IMG/VR virus record: IMGVR_UViG_3300002835_000491
Span: 1-37,598 of that record
Reading direction: 5' to 3' (one strand)
DNA: 37,598 nucleotides
Source of the DNA: a virus
Positions within the stretch are counted from its first letter, which is position 1. The number at the start of each line of letters is the position of its first letter. The notes beneath the pieces were generated by a model, which saw only the letters and a list, made by a program, of their open reading frames with translations, was not told where the DNA came from and made no database searches. The position numbers were made by a program, and so were the translations under genes. Positions 1 to 8,300 of this stretch are shown in pieces.

Positions 1-657
1 TCAGCAACCACGGATACTACAGTTGCTGATAACATTACATCAGGTACCTTACCTGCGGCTAGATTACCAACAACAGCAGTAACTGTTGGAACATATGGTT
101 TTGCAGCTGGTTCCGCATATTCAAGATTTGTGGTCGATTCTTATGGTAGAATTACATCAGCAGCCAACGTTGCAATATCAATATCATCTTCACAAGTTAC
201 TGGTTTGGCCACGTCAGCAACGACAGACACAACAGATGCAGCTAATATAAACACAGGATTTTTACCATCTGCTAGACTAACTATAACAGGTGTAACGGCT
301 GGCTCACTTGGGTCACAAGCCTTTGTGCCAAGATTCACCGTTGATAACAGAGGTAGACTTACTTCAGCAAACAATATTGCAATTTTAATTAACGCATCAG
401 CTGTTGCAGGTTTAGCTTCAGTGGCTACCTCAGGTTCTTACTTTGATTTATCAGATAAACCTTCTATTCCTACCACAATAAATACATTAACCACTGGTTA
501 TCCGATAGGTTCAATTTATATGAACGGATTGAACAGTGCTAATCCAAATACATTGTTTGGTTTTGGTACCTGGGTAGCAGTTACCAACACAGCCTTTGCC
601 ACAGCAAATACAACACCGGACATTGATCCATTATATGTTTGGATGCGAACCGAATAA
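1..657 (+). CDS. Tail-fibre-like protein, 5'-truncated by the window edge
   Basis: The frame is open from base 1 to the TAA at 655-657, so only the C-terminal 218 residues are visible. Two copies of a roughly 67-residue repeat can be read; each begins ATTDTT, continues with NI-x-x-G-x-LP-x-ARL, and later has RF-x-VD-x-x-GR(I/L)TSA-x-N. A YFDLSDKPSIPT linker follows, of a kind common in phage fibres. The C-terminus carries YPIGSIYMN, then NPNTLFGFGTWV, the tip motif often found at the end of myovirus short fibres and collar-type fibres. This makes a baseplate-attached or tail fibre subunit likely. Its position, about 30 kb before gene 13, fits the T4 baseplate and fibre region. The true N-terminus and full length are unknown. 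Confidence 0.85.
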   Translation, partial: SATTDTTVADNITSGTLPAARLPTTAVTVGTYGFAAGSAYSRFVVDSYGRITSAANVAISISSSQVTGLATSATTDTTDAANINTGFLPSARLTITGVTAGSLGSQAFVPRFTVDNRGRLTSANNIAILINASAVAGLASVATSGSYFDLSDKPSIPTTINTLTTGYPIGSIYMNGLNSANPNTLFGFGTWVAVTNTAFATANTTPDIDPLYVWMRTE

Positions 658-659
658 CT

Positions 660-667
660 GATAAATA
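660..667 (+). promoter_or_regulatory. Candidate T4-type late promoter (GATAAATA)
   Basis: GATAAATA followed by CCTCT closely resembles the T4 late -10 element TATAAATA, which is read by the gp55 sigma factor with the sliding clamp. It lies about 20 nt before the ATG at 687, with an AGGGG ribosome binding site between. No -35 element is expected for this class. Confidence 0.6.
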
Positions 668-686
668 CCTCTAAAGGGGTTAAAAA

Positions 687-1028
687 ATGCCAGCAGGTTA
701 TCAAGAATTATTTTTAGAACAAGGTTCAAGCTTCAATACATCCGTAGCATTGGATGAGGCTGACGGTACACCTTTTCAATTAGTTAATTGCCAAATTAAA
801 GCTGTGATGAAAAAATCATACTATTCAAGTAACACAACAGCGCAATTCGTTATAACTATTAATGATCCAACTGAAGGCATCATGGTTATGTCTTTACCAT
901 ATGCAAACACAGCAAATATTTCTGCTGGTAGATATGTATATGATGTTGTTATAAAAGATTCTTCTAACAATGTTACAAGGGTTTTAGAAGGAATTGTGAA
1001 CGTATTGCCTCAAGTTACTGTATTTTAA
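687..1028 (+). CDS. Small virion protein with a baseplate-type beta domain
   Basis: This 113-aa protein begins MPAGYQELFLEQGSSF and shows an alternating strand pattern throughout. The order is a motif on 'quality' of input (DGTPFQLVNCQIKAVMKKSYYS), shortened here to DGTPFQL then KKSYYSSNT, followed by the late block SAGRYVYDVVI and then VTRVLEGIVNV. I recognise this pattern from small beta-sandwich proteins in marine T4-like phages, and it is similar in style to the N-terminal domain of baseplate upper proteins. A structural role at the baseplate or as a fibre attachment point is inferred. The start is supported by AGGGG about 8 nt upstream and by the late promoter-like box at 660. No catalytic motif is visible. 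Confidence 0.75.
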   Translation: MPAGYQELFLEQGSSFNTSVALDEADGTPFQLVNCQIKAVMKKSYYSSNTTAQFVITINDPTEGIMVMSLPYANTANISAGRYVYDVVIKDSSNNVTRVLEGIVNVLPQVTVF

Positions 1029-1037
1029 AGGAACATC

Positions 1038-1571
1038 ATGACAACAGTAACAGTCAGACAACCAGCAACCGTTAGGGTAAGAATAGAAGGACAAAAATCA
1101 AGGGTCAAAACTCTATCTTACGGTACACAAACACTTAGAAGTTTAACAGACTTATCTTTAACTGGTGCAAACACCGGTGATGTGATAGTTTATAATTCAA
1201 CCACCAAAACATTTTCTGCCAAAGGCCTTGGTACCGATACACCAATTCATGGTAATTTAATACCAACAGAATCAAGAACATTTGACCTTGGTAGTAGAAC
1301 AAGAAAGTTCCGAAGTCTATATCTAAGTGGTAACACTATTGACTTGGATGGTACAGTCATTAAATCTGAAGCAACAACTGGTGCAATTTCATTTGCAGCT
1401 GCACCGACAGCAGCAAATCCTAATCCGATTGCGCTTGTCGTATCACCGGTTGGTGGTCTTACACCAGTACAGACCATTGCTGGTGTGATTCCAGAAGAAG
1501 CAATTCAACGTGCAGTGGCAAACTCAGTAACTTATTTGGCATTCCAGGGTGTTGATATGGGTTTCTTTTGA
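1038..1571 (+). CDS. Fibre-like virion structural protein
   Basis: This 177-aa protein starts 9 nt after the previous stop, with AAAGGAA as ribosome binding site. Residues about 35-60 hold LSLTGANTGDVIVYN, a linker repeated in many phage fibres. Residues about 72-105 hold NLIPTESRTFDLGS, then FRSLYLSGNTIDLDG, a recognisable fibre motif seen before C-terminal intramolecular-chaperone or head domains in many marine phages. The C-terminus (AVANSVTYLAFQGVDMGFF) is hydrophobic and ends at the stop. No chaperone peptidase signature is seen. A short fibre or fibre connector is the most likely role, and the exact position in the virion is unknown. Confidence 0.75.
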   Translation: MTTVTVRQPATVRVRIEGQKSRVKTLSYGTQTLRSLTDLSLTGANTGDVIVYNSTTKTFSAKGLGTDTPIHGNLIPTESRTFDLGSRTRKFRSLYLSGNTIDLDGTVIKSEATTGAISFAAAPTAANPNPIALVVSPVGGLTPVQTIAGVIPEEAIQRAVANSVTYLAFQGVDMGFF

Positions 1572-1579
1572 GATAAGTT

Positions 1580-1807
1580 ATGGCATCAAATACAACAATC
1601 CAGATACTGCGTTCCTATGCGAACACTGCACCAAGTAACTTGGCTGACGGAGAATTGGCATTTTCTTTTCTTTCCAACACACTTTTCATTGGTAGTACCA
1701 CATTAAATGTGGAAACCCAATTATGGACCAATAATATCGTCAGTATTGCTGGTCCAGAGTATATTGCTAATGCACTTAGTATAATTGATGCAGGCAATTT
1801 TTCATAA
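1580..1807 (+). CDS. Short Mtd-N-like virion protein
   Basis: This 75-aa protein begins MASNTTIQILRSYANTAPS and continues LADGELAFSFLSNTLFIGS. That is the pattern (I-Q-x-x-R-S ... L-x-x-GELAF ... N-x-LFIG) of the small N-terminal fibre domain found at the start of phage receptor-binding proteins and the Bordetella phage tropism determinant. The protein stops shortly after this domain, so it has no shaft or head. It may be a free-standing trimeric cap or a remnant of a longer fibre such as the next gene, whose first 45 residues follow the same pattern. It starts 8 nt after the preceding stop. Confidence 0.65.
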   Translation: MASNTTIQILRSYANTAPSNLADGELAFSFLSNTLFIGSTTLNVETQLWTNNIVSIAGPEYIANALSIIDAGNFS

Positions 1808-1810
1808 ATA
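1803..1810 (+). promoter_or_regulatory. Candidate late promoter (CATAAATA)
   Basis: CATAAATA followed by GATATAGG overlaps the end of the previous gene and lies about 42 nt before the ATG at 1853. It matches the NATAAATA late box of T4-like phages at seven of eight TATAAATA positions. Confidence 0.5.
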
Positions 1811-1852
1811 GATATAGGATTTAAATCCAACTAATCAAAAAGGATAATAATA

Positions 1853-3769
1853 ATGGCCATCGGAAACACCTCAATTCTAATCAAGCGTTCCACCACGTTA
1901 GGCACACCAGTAAGCCTACAAGCTGGTGAACTTGGTTATTCATACCTTTCAAATACTATTTTCATTGGTTCACCATCTGGTACAGGTGTTGTTAATGTTG
2001 GTGGTCAATACTATACCTCACAGATTGATGCAGCTACCAGTTCAAATACCGCAAGCACCATAATTAAACGTGACGCAGCTGGTAACGTTTTCTTAGGCCA
2101 CGCAAACGTCAGAAGTATTAGTTTCTCTGATGGTGGTGTACTGAGTACTGGTGCTTTCTCAGGTAACGCAAACTCCGCAACGCAATTCCAAACAGATAGA
2201 TTTATTGATGTTACTGGTGGTGACATTACTGCTTCTGCACAGTTGTTTAATGGTACTGCAAATGCAACATTAAGTGCATCACTTAATACGATTGCTGGTC
2301 TAACTGCTGGTACTTATGGTGGTTCAACAGTAATACCTATCATTCAAGTGTCTGCAAACGGTCGTGTTATGACCATTGCCAATTCGGCAACAATCTCAAC
2401 AACACTGGCTATTAAAGGCGACACCGGTACAGATTCAGTTAATTTAGTTGATGACACAATCACTTTCATTGGTGGTGAAGGTATCACATCAGCAGTAACA
2501 GACAATGCGGTTTCTTTTGGTGTAGACACTACAGTTGTTCGTGCAAATACTGCATCTTTGAATCAAACAATTGATGGTAATATTACCATCAGTGGTAACC
2601 TTGCTGTTCTAGGTGCAGTTACAAAATATGATGTAACAACATTGACAGTTGAAGATTCATTGATTGGTCTTGCAGCAAACAACACAGGTGATGCAGTCGA
2701 TATTGGTTTTGTTGGTTCATATAATGATGGATCGGCCCGTTCTGCTGGTTTGATTCGTCATGCTGGTGATGGTGCATATTATCTATTCGATAATTACACA
2801 GGCGATCCAACAAGTAACGTAATTAACGTTGCAGATGGAACCTTCCGCCAAGCAACTTTAAAATCCAATTTAATTGCAGCATACGCTAATACAACTCAAG
2901 CAAACGTTGGAACATTATTTGTTGCTGGCACCGCTGAGATTAATAATCTCATCTTAGGTACAGATTTAGTAGTATCAAGTGGTGGTACTGGTGCAAGTTC
3001 GTTCACAGCTGGTTCTATCCTTGTTGGTGATGGTTCAAACTCATTAAAACTACTTGCTAATACAACTTATGTTGAAACTGGTGCTGGCGCACAAAATAAC
3101 ACCATTACTTCTGTAACTGTTGATGCATATGGTAGAACAACCGCTGCAACATTCAGTCAAATTTCTGGTCTAACAGTTGGCCAAGGTGGTACAGGACAAA
3201 GTACATTCAACGCAGGTCAGGTTGTTCTTGGTAACGGCACAGGTGGTCTAGTATCACAAGCAAACGTTTCTGTTGTAAACGTAAACGTTGCAACATCAAA
3301 CACAGTTAACAATATTACAACAGACGTATATGGTCGTGTAACAGGATTCACACAACAAGAAATTTCTGGTCTATCAGTTGCTCAAGGCGGTACTGGTGCA
3401 TCGACATTCACCGCTGGTAGAATGTTGGTTGGTAATGGCAATGGTGCAATTCAAGCAATCGCTAACGTAACGTATACATTGACTGGTACATTAGGTGCCG
3501 CTAAGACAATCACATCGTTGACTGTTGATGCCTATGGCCGTGTAAGTGCTGCAACTGCTGGTGATATATCTGGTCTGACTGTAACACAAGGCGGTACTGG
3601 TGCTTCTACATTTACAACAAAGGGTATCGTATACGGCGATGGTTCAAATGCACTAGCTGTTACTGCTGCTGCAGGTTCATCCGACCAAACATGGTCTAAT
3701 CAAATTCTTACAGTAACCAATGCAGGTGTTCCTATTTGGTCATCCGCTTTGGATGGAGGTCAATTCTAA
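1853..3769 (+). CDS. Long tail-fibre protein with GGTG repeats
   Basis: This 638-aa protein opens with an Mtd-N-like domain (ILIKRSTTLGTPVSL, then GELGYSYLSNTIFIG). Residues about 240-345 carry NLAVLGAVTKYDVTTL and VEDSLIGLAANNTGD, then IGFVGSYNDG, AGLIRHAGDGAYYLFDN, a beta module known from many phage fibres. From about residue 376 there are four copies of a 67-68-residue repeat starting GGTG(A/Q)S(S/T)F, with VD-x-YGR in the spacer, and the protein ends shortly after the fourth. AAGGAT sits about 8 nt before the start. A homotrimeric fibre shaft with a small tip is the likely structure. The repeats offer both length variation and recombination. Receptor specificity is not predictable. Confidence 0.85.
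   Translation: MAIGNTSILIKRSTTLGTPVSLQAGELGYSYLSNTIFIGSPSGTGVVNVGGQYYTSQIDAATSSNTASTIIKRDAAGNVFLGHANVRSISFSDGGVLSTGAFSGNANSATQFQTDRFIDVTGGDITASAQLFNGTANATLSASLNTIAGLTAGTYGGSTVIPIIQVSANGRVMTIANSATISTTLAIKGDTGTDSVNLVDDTITFIGGEGITSAVTDNAVSFGVDTTVVRANTASLNQTIDGNITISGNLAVLGAVTKYDVTTLTVEDSLIGLAANNTGDAVDIGFVGSYNDGSARSAGLIRHAGDGAYYLFDNYTGDPTSNVINVADGTFRQATLKSNLIAAYANTTQANVGTLFVAGTAEINNLILGTDLVVSSGGTGASSFTAGSILVGDGSNSLKLLANTTYVETGAGAQNNTITSVTVDAYGRTTAATFSQISGLTVGQGGTGQSTFNAGQVVLGNGTGGLVSQANVSVVNVNVATSNTVNNITTDVYGRVTGFTQQEISGLSVAQGGTGASTFTAGRMLVGNGNGAIQAIANVTYTLTGTLGAAKTITSLTVDAYGRVSAATAGDISGLTVTQGGTGASTFTTKGIVYGDGSNALAVTAAAGSSDQTWSNQILTVTNAGVPIWSSALDGGQF
2981..3670 (+). repeat. Four in-frame GGTG fibre repeats, ~204-nt period
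   Basis: The motif GG(T/C)GGTAC(A/T)GG begins at about 2981, 3185, 3386 and 3590, giving periods of 204, 201 and 204 nt. Each encodes GGTG-x-STF followed by (V/L)GNG or (V/Y)GDG, then a beta segment containing V(D/Y)-x-YGR in the first three copies. The copies differ at synonymous positions, so they are not recent exact duplications. Confidence 0.85.
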
Positions 3770-3814
3770 GCTGACTATATAATGTAATAGATTTTTTTAT
3801 GATAGGAGTTTGAG

Positions 3815-4540
3815 ATGGCAAATGAAAAGTATTTAAATTATTATATTGAAACATTGACGGCAACAATGACAGACTGTGTTGTCCGAAATGTTTCAATGCA
3901 AGCGAACCAAAAAATTACTGATGATGTAGTAAAAGAACAGAGTGAAAAACTTGAAGCATTGGCAAGATCCAATAATGAATTACAATCATTAATTGAAGAA
4001 TTGGAACAGGCCAATGCATCAAATGAAAATAATGTTATACAAGAATTAAGAAACAAGTTAGACGAAAAGGAAAAACTTGTTTCTAAACAAAGTACCGACA
4101 TTAATGAATTGGCCAATAAACATCGTGTTGAACTTGAAGAATTAAACACAAAGTTTAGAGACTATGAAAGTGTTAAGAATCAAGCAACACACGTTGAAAC
4201 GTTTAAAGGTGAATTGATTCGAGCCAGAGAAGAAACTAATAGAGTTCGTACAGAACTTGAGAATAGAATCAACTCTATTAATGCCGAAAATAATGGAAAG
4301 ATTGATGGCATTAATCAAGAAAATGACAAGAATGTTAAACTGTTGACTCAGAAACATGAAACTGAAAAAAGTAATTTAAATGATACGATTAAATCATTAA
4401 CTGAAAAGATTGAATACTTACAACTACCTCCTGCCAAGCGAAAAAAAATTGAAGAACAGCTGAATAAAGAAGTGGCACCAACTGCTATAACAAGTTTAGT
4501 TAGTGCTGATGGCGAACTCAAGGATGGCGGATCGTTTTAA
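3815..4540 (+). CDS. Charged coiled-coil protein, function unknown
   Basis: This 241-aa protein is unlike its neighbours. It is rich in Glu, Lys and Asn, with few of the Gly, Thr and Ser of the fibre genes. Residues about 40-215 form an almost continuous predicted coiled coil (for example EKLEALARSNNELQSLIEEL and KLDEKEKLVSKQSTDI). A basic patch, PPAKRKKIEEQ, follows near residue 207, then a short disordered tail. The N-terminal 35 residues (YLNYYIETLTATMTDCVVRN) look like a separate helical element. There is no signal peptide or membrane segment. The start follows TAGGAGT by 7 nt, and TATAAT at 3778-3783 is a possible -10. A fibre assembly chaperone or a virion rod are both possible. I do not recognise the family. 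Confidence 0.8.
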   Translation: MANEKYLNYYIETLTATMTDCVVRNVSMQANQKITDDVVKEQSEKLEALARSNNELQSLIEELEQANASNENNVIQELRNKLDEKEKLVSKQSTDINELANKHRVELEELNTKFRDYESVKNQATHVETFKGELIRAREETNRVRTELENRINSINAENNGKIDGINQENDKNVKLLTQKHETEKSNLNDTIKSLTEKIEYLQLPPAKRKKIEEQLNKEVAPTAITSLVSADGELKDGGSF

Positions 4541-4544
4541 GTAA

Positions 4545-5024
4545 ATGTCAAACACAGCAATACAGTTAAAAAAATCAGGCGTAACAGGAAACACACCATC
4601 AGGTCTTGCATTTGGTGAGGTCGCTCTTAACTACGCCGATGGAAAACTGTTTTATAAAAACAGTCTTGGTGGAACTTCATACATCTCCAACCAATTTTCG
4701 TTTGACACAATCAACTCAAACAGCTCCCTAATATTTGCGGGAAGTGGTTCAGACACCTTGTCTTTCGTTGCTGGTAATAATATTACCATCAGCACCAACA
4801 CAACCACAAAAACAATCACAATCAATGCATCGGTATCAGGAGGAAGTGATCCTGGTCCTGCGTTTGACCGTGCCAACGCTGCATATGCAGCACAAAATAC
4901 CACGGCTATATTTGCTAATGCAGCCTTTATTCATGCCAACGCAGCCTATGATAAGGCAAACACAGGAACAACCGCCCTAGATGTAAACTCCGACATTGTT
5001 GCGTTCACAATCGCCTTTAGTTGA
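4545..5024 (+). CDS. Mtd-N-like virion protein with Asn/Ala heptads
   Basis: This 159-aa protein begins 4 nt after the coiled-coil gene. Its N-terminus, AIQLKKSGVTGNTPSGLAFG, then EVALNYADGKLFYKNS, is the short trimeric N-terminal fibre domain of the tropism-determinant type. Residues about 45-95 form a beta segment (SSLIFAGSGSDTLSFVAGNN). Residues about 105-146 contain ANAAYAAQNT, FANAAFIHANAAYDKAN, the heptad module shared with the large fibres in this window. A short C-terminus, VNSDIVAFTIAFS, closes it. It may be a fibre base or connector on which the following two gene products assemble; that is inferred from order and shared modules. Confidence 0.75.
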   Translation: MSNTAIQLKKSGVTGNTPSGLAFGEVALNYADGKLFYKNSLGGTSYISNQFSFDTINSNSSLIFAGSGSDTLSFVAGNNITISTNTTTKTITINASVSGGSDPGPAFDRANAAYAAQNTTAIFANAAFIHANAAYDKANTGTTALDVNSDIVAFTIAFS

Positions 5025-5027
5025 TAG

Positions 5028-5035
5028 AATAAATA
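5028..5035 (+). promoter_or_regulatory. Candidate late promoter (AATAAATA)
   Basis: AATAAATA followed by GATAATAATAGGG lies in the 31-nt gap after the stop at 5024, about 20 nt before the ATG at 5056. It matches the T4-like late box except at the first base. Confidence 0.5.
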
Positions 5036-5055
5036 GATAATAATAGGGAATTTAA

Positions 5056-5382
5056 ATGGCAAATACTTTTAAAAATCAACTACAAGCAGCAGTCGGAACA
5101 TCACCTACCACAATCTATACAGCTGGTGCCAATGTATCGACCACGGTCATTGGCATGACGATTGCAAACATATTAAACACATCAATAACTGCAAACGTTA
5201 TCTTAACTTCCGGTGGGTCGGATTATTATATGGTTAAGATGGCTGTAATTGATCCAGGTAATTCTTTGATTACAATTGGTGGTGAACAGAAATTAGTAAT
5301 GAGAGCCAATGATGCTCTCAAAGTTTCAACAAGTAATGCTTCAGCAGCAGATGTTATTTTGAGTTTATTGGAAATAACATAA
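5056..5382 (+). CDS. Small beta-sandwich virion protein
   Basis: This 108-aa protein is made almost wholly of predicted strands: TTIYTAGANVSTTVIGMTIA, then TANVILTSGG, DYYMVKMAVIDPGNSLI, LVMRANDALKVSTSNAS. The order (T-x-(I/L)YT, STVI-x-x-(I/M)-x-IAN, later D-x-L-x-V) matches the 109-aa product at 14396, suggesting paralogy. Both lie just after an Mtd-N-like gene and just before a large adhesin or fibre. Its stop is 1 nt before the next start, so translation is probably coupled. A tail or fibre adaptor is the likely role; no enzymatic motif is visible. Confidence 0.75.
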   Translation: MANTFKNQLQAAVGTSPTTIYTAGANVSTTVIGMTIANILNTSITANVILTSGGSDYYMVKMAVIDPGNSLITIGGEQKLVMRANDALKVSTSNASAADVILSLLEIT

Positions 5383-5383
5383 C

Positions 5384-8300
5384 ATGGAATTTAGTTACAT
5401 TGGCAACCAAGATAAAAAGGATGTAAGGTTAGCCGGTTCATTTGCCAATGGTGCATTTGTAACTGCTAACTCAGCAGCCTCTTTTGCCAATGCGGCCTTT
5501 GCTCGTGCCAATGCGGCTTATGCTCAAGCAAATACGGGTGGAAACTTTACTGCAGCACCAGTATCAGTTTATTCTGATGAGTTCACTGCTAATGGTGCAA
5601 CAACAACATTTAATTTAAGTACAACACCGACTAGTGAAAATTATATAATTGCAGTTGTTGATGGTATTACTCAATTAAGAAGTACATATACTGTTACTGG
5701 TAATGTAGTTACATTTGACAGCACATTTGAAAATGGTGCCAATGTTGAGATAACAACTATCACTGGCGGTGGTGCCGTAGACCCATATGCATCAAACACT
5801 GCCAATGCAGCGTATGCAACTGCCAATGCGGCCTTCTTACAAGCCAACAATAGTTCTACCGATACATGGGTAAGAACACAAGCTAACACGGCATATGATA
5901 AGGCCAACTCGGCAGCTTCGTTTGCCAATGGTTCTTTTGTGGTTGCTAACTCGGCATCTATATTTGCAAATGCATCCTTCGATAGAGCCAATGCTGCTTA
6001 TGCACAGGCAAATAATTCTACTGATACGTGGGTAAGAGGTCAGGCTAATAATGCATTTGATACGGCTAATTCATCAGCATCGTTTGCTAATGCGTCCTTT
6101 GTAACCGCAAATGCATCATATCTTTCACAAAACACTACTGCAATCTTTTCTAATGCAGCCTTTGACCGTGCTAATGCGGCCTACGCACAGGCTAACAATT
6201 CAACAGATACTTGGGTAAGAGGTCAGGCTAATAATGCATACGATACAGCCAATAGCGCTAGTAGTTTTGCTAATGGTGCCTTTGTAACTGCCAACTCAGC
6301 AGCAAGTTTTGCTAACGGAGCATTCACAACATCCAATACAGCTGATAGTAAAGCAACAAGTGCCGGTTCATTTGCAAACGGTGCATTTGATAGAGCAAAC
6401 TCCAGTTATGTTACGGCAAATTCAGGTTCTAGTTTTGCTAATGGTGCTTTTGTAACAGCCAATGCGGCAGCATCATTTGCTAATGGTGCCTTCACGCAGG
6501 CAAACAATGCAAGTTCATTCGCTAATGGTGCATTTGTTGCAGCCAATTCAGCCGCAATCTTTTCTAATGCAGCCTTTGAACGTGCAAATTCTGGTTACGG
6601 AGTTGCAAATACTAGTGCATCATTCGCTAACGGAGCTTTTGTATCAGCCAATTCTGGTGCAACATTTGCTAATGCATCTTTTGTAACAGCCAATGCGGCA
6701 GCATCATTTGCTAATGGTGCTTTTTTAAGAGCCAACTCCGGTTACGAAGTTGCAAACTCTGGTGCTTCATTTGCTAATGGTGCATTTACACAAGCCAATA
6801 CCGGTGTAACAATATCTAGTTTGGCTTTTAGCCATGCTAATGCAGCCTATGCACAAGCAAATACGGGTGGTGGTGCAGACACTTTTGCAAGAGCACAAGC
6901 AAATGCGGCTTTTATTACAGCCAATTTAGCATACAACACAATTATTACAGCTAGTAATACTGCTGCTTTATATTATATAACCAGAAATTTTACTGGTGAT
7001 GGTAACACAAATACATTTTCAATTTCATCTAATACAACAGCAAATAGTATTCTTATTTTTGATAATGGTATTACACAAAATCCATTAACAGATTATAGTG
7101 TAACAGGAAATACTATTACCTTTGTGGAATCTCCCGCAAACGGATCAATAATTCAAGTACGTGAATTGTTAAGTAATGTTCCAGTAGTTACAGACAATTC
7201 CAATTCTGCATTTAACAGAGCCAATTCGGCATATGCAACCGCTAATGCGGCCTTCTTACAAGCGAACAATTCTACTGATAGTTGGGTAAGAACTCAAGCT
7301 AATAATGCATATGATACAGCCAATAATGCTGGTAGTTTTGCTAACGGTGCCTTTGTTACAGCCAACTCTGGTGCTTCGTTTGCTAATGCATCCTTTATCG
7401 TTGCCAACTCAGCCGCATCGTTCGCTAATAGTGCCTTCATAACTGCTAATGCTGCCTTTAATGCGGCCAATAACTCAACAGATACTTGGGTAAGAACACA
7501 AGCAAACGCAGCATACAATGCAGCCAATTCTGGTGCATCATTTGCTAATGGTGCCTTCATAACAGCCAATGCAGCATATGCTTGGGGCAATCATGCTTCT
7601 GCTGGATATGCAACAACAACTTATGTTGGTAATGCAATTGCAAATCTTGTAAACTCTGCGCCAACAACGTTAGATACATTAAATGAATTGGCAACTGCAT
7701 TAGGTAATGATGCAAACTTTAGTACAACAATTGCAACATCAATAGGTGTAACTAACTCATTCGCAAACGGTGCATTTCTAAGAGCCAATGCATCCTATGA
7801 CGCACAAAATACAACGGCTGGTTTCGCTAATGCATCTTACACAACGGCAAACTCTGGTGCCTCATTTGCTAATGCAGCTTTTATAACTGCTAATGCATCC
7901 TATACAGCACAAAATACAACTGCATCATTTGCTAATGGTGCTTTCGATAAAGCAAACTCAGCTGCATCATTCGCTAACGGTGCCTTTGTAACTGCTAACG
8001 CAGCCTTTAATGCTGCTAACAATGCAACGGATCCGTGGGTTAGAAATCAAGCCAACAACGCATACAACACAGCCAATGCGGCTTTCACGGCAGCCAATAC
8101 TGCTGGCGGTGCAGACACTTGGGCTAGAGCACAAGCAAACGCAGCCTTCAATAAGGCAAACACCGGTTCTGGTGGAACATTAACTGGTTATGTTGATGCA
8201 TTTACTGGTGATGGTTCAAATTCAGCATTCACTTTGTCTACAACACCAGACAGTGAAAATATAATCTTTGTTTCTGTACAAGGTGTAATGCAACCTAAAA

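Noticed and set aside
6462-6686. Alternate-frame + strand frame inside the giant fibre gene, with a similar one at 4735-4980
   Set aside because: They are frame-shifted readings of repeat DNA, rich in Gln, Leu and His, with no ribosome binding site, and lie entirely within strong genes.
7294-7590. Reverse-strand open frame of Ala/Leu repeats, with a similar one at 5671-5991
   Set aside because: They mirror the Asn/Ala heptad repeats; the composition of the sense repeats removes stops on the other strand. The + strand genes are complete and consistent.
5423-8165. Possible CRISPR array, because of many short direct repeats
   Set aside because: Repeats have no unique spacers of constant length, vary at synonymous sites and stay in one reading frame. 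They are protein-coding heptads.
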